Below are positions 31,179 to 32,377 of a stretch of DNA of 32,377 bases, piece by piece. The position numbers and the translations under genes are program-made. Below the pieces are notes generated by a model. That model was not told the DNA's origin. It made no database searches and saw only the letters and a list, made by a program, of their open reading frames with translations. The DNA lies in NCBI GenBank assembly GCA_902778855.1, contig CACYZM010000022.1:1-32377 (forward strand), in the 5' to 3' direction. Source of the stretch: an uncultured Bacteroidia bacterium. GTDB lineage: Bacteria > Bacteroidota > Bacteroidia > Bacteroidales > UBA932. How positions within the stretch are numbered: position 1 is the first letter of the stretch; every line of letters starts with the position of its first letter.

Positions 31179-32377
31179 ATGAAAAGAATCTTCGCTTCCG
31201 CACTCGTGACGATGCTCGTCATCGGCTGCGCAGTCAGCGCGTACGCGCAGGACAAAGTCGTCAAAAAGATCATCGAAACCGGCACCACCGACAACCGGGC
31301 CATGGTGCATATCGACCACCTGGCCAACCGGATCGGCGGCCGGCCCATCGGCTCCGCTGCGCTCACCGAGGCCGAAGCCTGGGCAAAAGAGCAGTTCGAG
31401 TCCTGGGGCCTCGAAGTGATGGTCCAGGAAGCCGGAGAAATCAACGTCGGCTTCAACCGCGGCCCCTGGTTCGGCCGTATGCTGGGCGACGAATCGCTGA
31501 ACCTGCACTTCGCCACGCCCGCCTACACGGCCGGCACCCGCGGCAAACAGAGCGGCCACGTGCTCATCGAGCCGAAGTCGCGCCGCGAGCTTGAACGGAT
31601 GAAGGGCGCGCTCAAGGGCGCCTGGGTCCTGCTCGACGCCGAGTCCGACGGCATGGCCATCAACACCACCGCCGCCGCCAATGCGAAACGGGCCGAGGTC
31701 ATCGCCAAGAACGAGGAAATCGACCGCGAGAACAACGAGATCCGCCGCTGGAACTACGAACACCGCGATAGCGAGCCCAAGAAACTGAAGGAATACGAGA
31801 AGAGCGTCGCGCCTTTCTATCAGGAAATGGTCGAGGCCGGCGTGCTGGGTTTCATCCGCTCCGCGCAGGTGCCGCTCAAGATCATGTACGACCGCGCCGG
31901 CTGCTATGACATCACGATGGAGACCCTGCCGACCGTGTGCGACATCATGCTCGACGAGGCCCAGTTCAAGGTCGTCAAGCAGAAAGTGCTGCGCAAGGAC
32001 ATCTTCCAGCTCGAATTCGACATCCGCAACCACTTCTACCGCGGCCCGGTGAAATACCATAATATCATCGGCATCCTCCGCGGCAGCAAATATCCGAAGG
32101 AATACGTGATGGCCGGCGGCCATCTCGACGCCTATGACGGCGGCACCGGCGCCGTGGACGACGGCAACGGCACCACCGTGACGATGGAAGCCGCCCGTCT
32201 GCTGGCCACTTCGGGCGCCAAGCCCAAGCGCACCATCCTCTTCTGCCTCTGGACGGGCGAAGAGTACGGCCTGCTCGGTTCGAAGTATTTCGTGGAGAAC
32301 AAGACGGTTCCCCTCGAGAAGATCTCCAACTACATCAACCGCGACGGCGGCCCGCTCTGCGCCACGAGCGTGACGGT
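31179..32377 (+). CDS. Secreted M28-family metallopeptidase, cut by the window edge
   Basis: The first 399 residues of a protein that continues past the window. The signal peptide is MKRIFASALVTMLVIGCAVSAYA, cleaved before QDK; a cysteine in it does not sit in a good lipobox. A protease-associated-like insertion lies at about residues 110-250, including a charged helix NAKRAEVIAKNEEIDRENNE. The peptidase domain has zinc ligands H315 and D317 (AGGHLDAYDGG), the bridging aspartate at 327/328 (AVDDGNG), and the general base/ligand pair E361-E362 (WTGEEYGLLGS). M28 enzymes of this class are mainly aminopeptidases or carboxypeptidases in the periplasm or outside the cell. No stop was reached, so total length is unknown. 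Confidence 0.9.
   Translation, partial: MKRIFASALVTMLVIGCAVSAYAQDKVVKKIIETGTTDNRAMVHIDHLANRIGGRPIGSAALTEAEAWAKEQFESWGLEVMVQEAGEINVGFNRGPWFGRMLGDESLNLHFATPAYTAGTRGKQSGHVLIEPKSRRELERMKGALKGAWVLLDAESDGMAINTTAAANAKRAEVIAKNEEIDRENNEIRRWNYEHRDSEPKKLKEYEKSVAPFYQEMVEAGVLGFIRSAQVPLKIMYDRAGCYDITMETLPTVCDIMLDEAQFKVVKQKVLRKDIFQLEFDIRNHFYRGPVKYHNIIGILRGSKYPKEYVMAGGHLDAYDGGTGAVDDGNGTTVTMEAARLLATSGAKPKRTILFCLWTGEEYGLLGSKYFVENKTVPLEKISNYINRDGGPLCATSVT

Noticed and set aside
29755-31182. A 475-codon plus-strand frame opposite the TolC-like gene
   Set aside because: A shadow frame; the TolC-family features on the minus strand are clear.
31095-32123. A minus-strand frame opposite the M28 peptidase gene
   Set aside because: The plus strand encodes a signal peptide and complete zinc-site motifs; the minus frame has none.

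Overview
The window looks like a chromosomal segment of a GC-rich member of the Bacteroidales (phylum Bacteroidota). The support is the UpxY-type antiterminator heading a polysaccharide export operon, the PG0541-type protein at the end of an RND efflux operon, the RicT/GldH-like pair, DUF3109, and several close matches to the Bacteroidota promoter consensus TTTG-N19-21-TAnnTTTG. Shine-Dalgarno sequences are essentially absent. Species cannot be named. No tRNA, rRNA or CRISPR array was seen.

Layout. Positions 1-697 are AT-rich and hold a decayed IS4-like transposase end. From 8777 down to 698 (minus strand) runs a surface-polysaccharide operon: upxY, a Wza-like export lipoprotein, a Wzc-like tyrosine autokinase, wzm, wzt, a GT4 and a GT2 glycosyltransferase. 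Base composition drops sharply inside wzt, where its cargo-binding domain begins, so the strain-specific part starts there. A secreted SGNH esterase (plus, 8859-9947) faces a TPR protein plus peptidase U32 pair (minus, 12619-9948). The U32 gene carries an in-frame palindromic insert near its C-terminus.

From 12716 to 14978 lie a DUF3109 Cys-rich protein, a REP-associated tyrosine transposase (RAYT) flanked on both sides by direct copies of a GC-rich palindromic repeat, and a DUF2007 protein. A third copy of the repeat, inverted and sharing 63 identical bases with one flank, lies between frr and holB at about 19654-19786. This RAYT/REP set is the most notable system in the window.

From 15005 to 24295 are housekeeping genes: two conserved membrane proteins of unknown role, hemW, an isolated sdhC-type cytochrome b gene, pyrH-frr, holB-ricT-lipoprotein-trmB (overlapping or closely spaced), and a polyprenyl diphosphate synthase at the end of an operon with trxA and an outer-membrane beta-barrel gene. 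From 31071 down to 25269 is a four-gene tripartite RND efflux operon (TolC-like, adaptor lipoprotein, RND pump, PG0541-like protein). Diverging from it is an M28 metallopeptidase cut by the right edge of the window.
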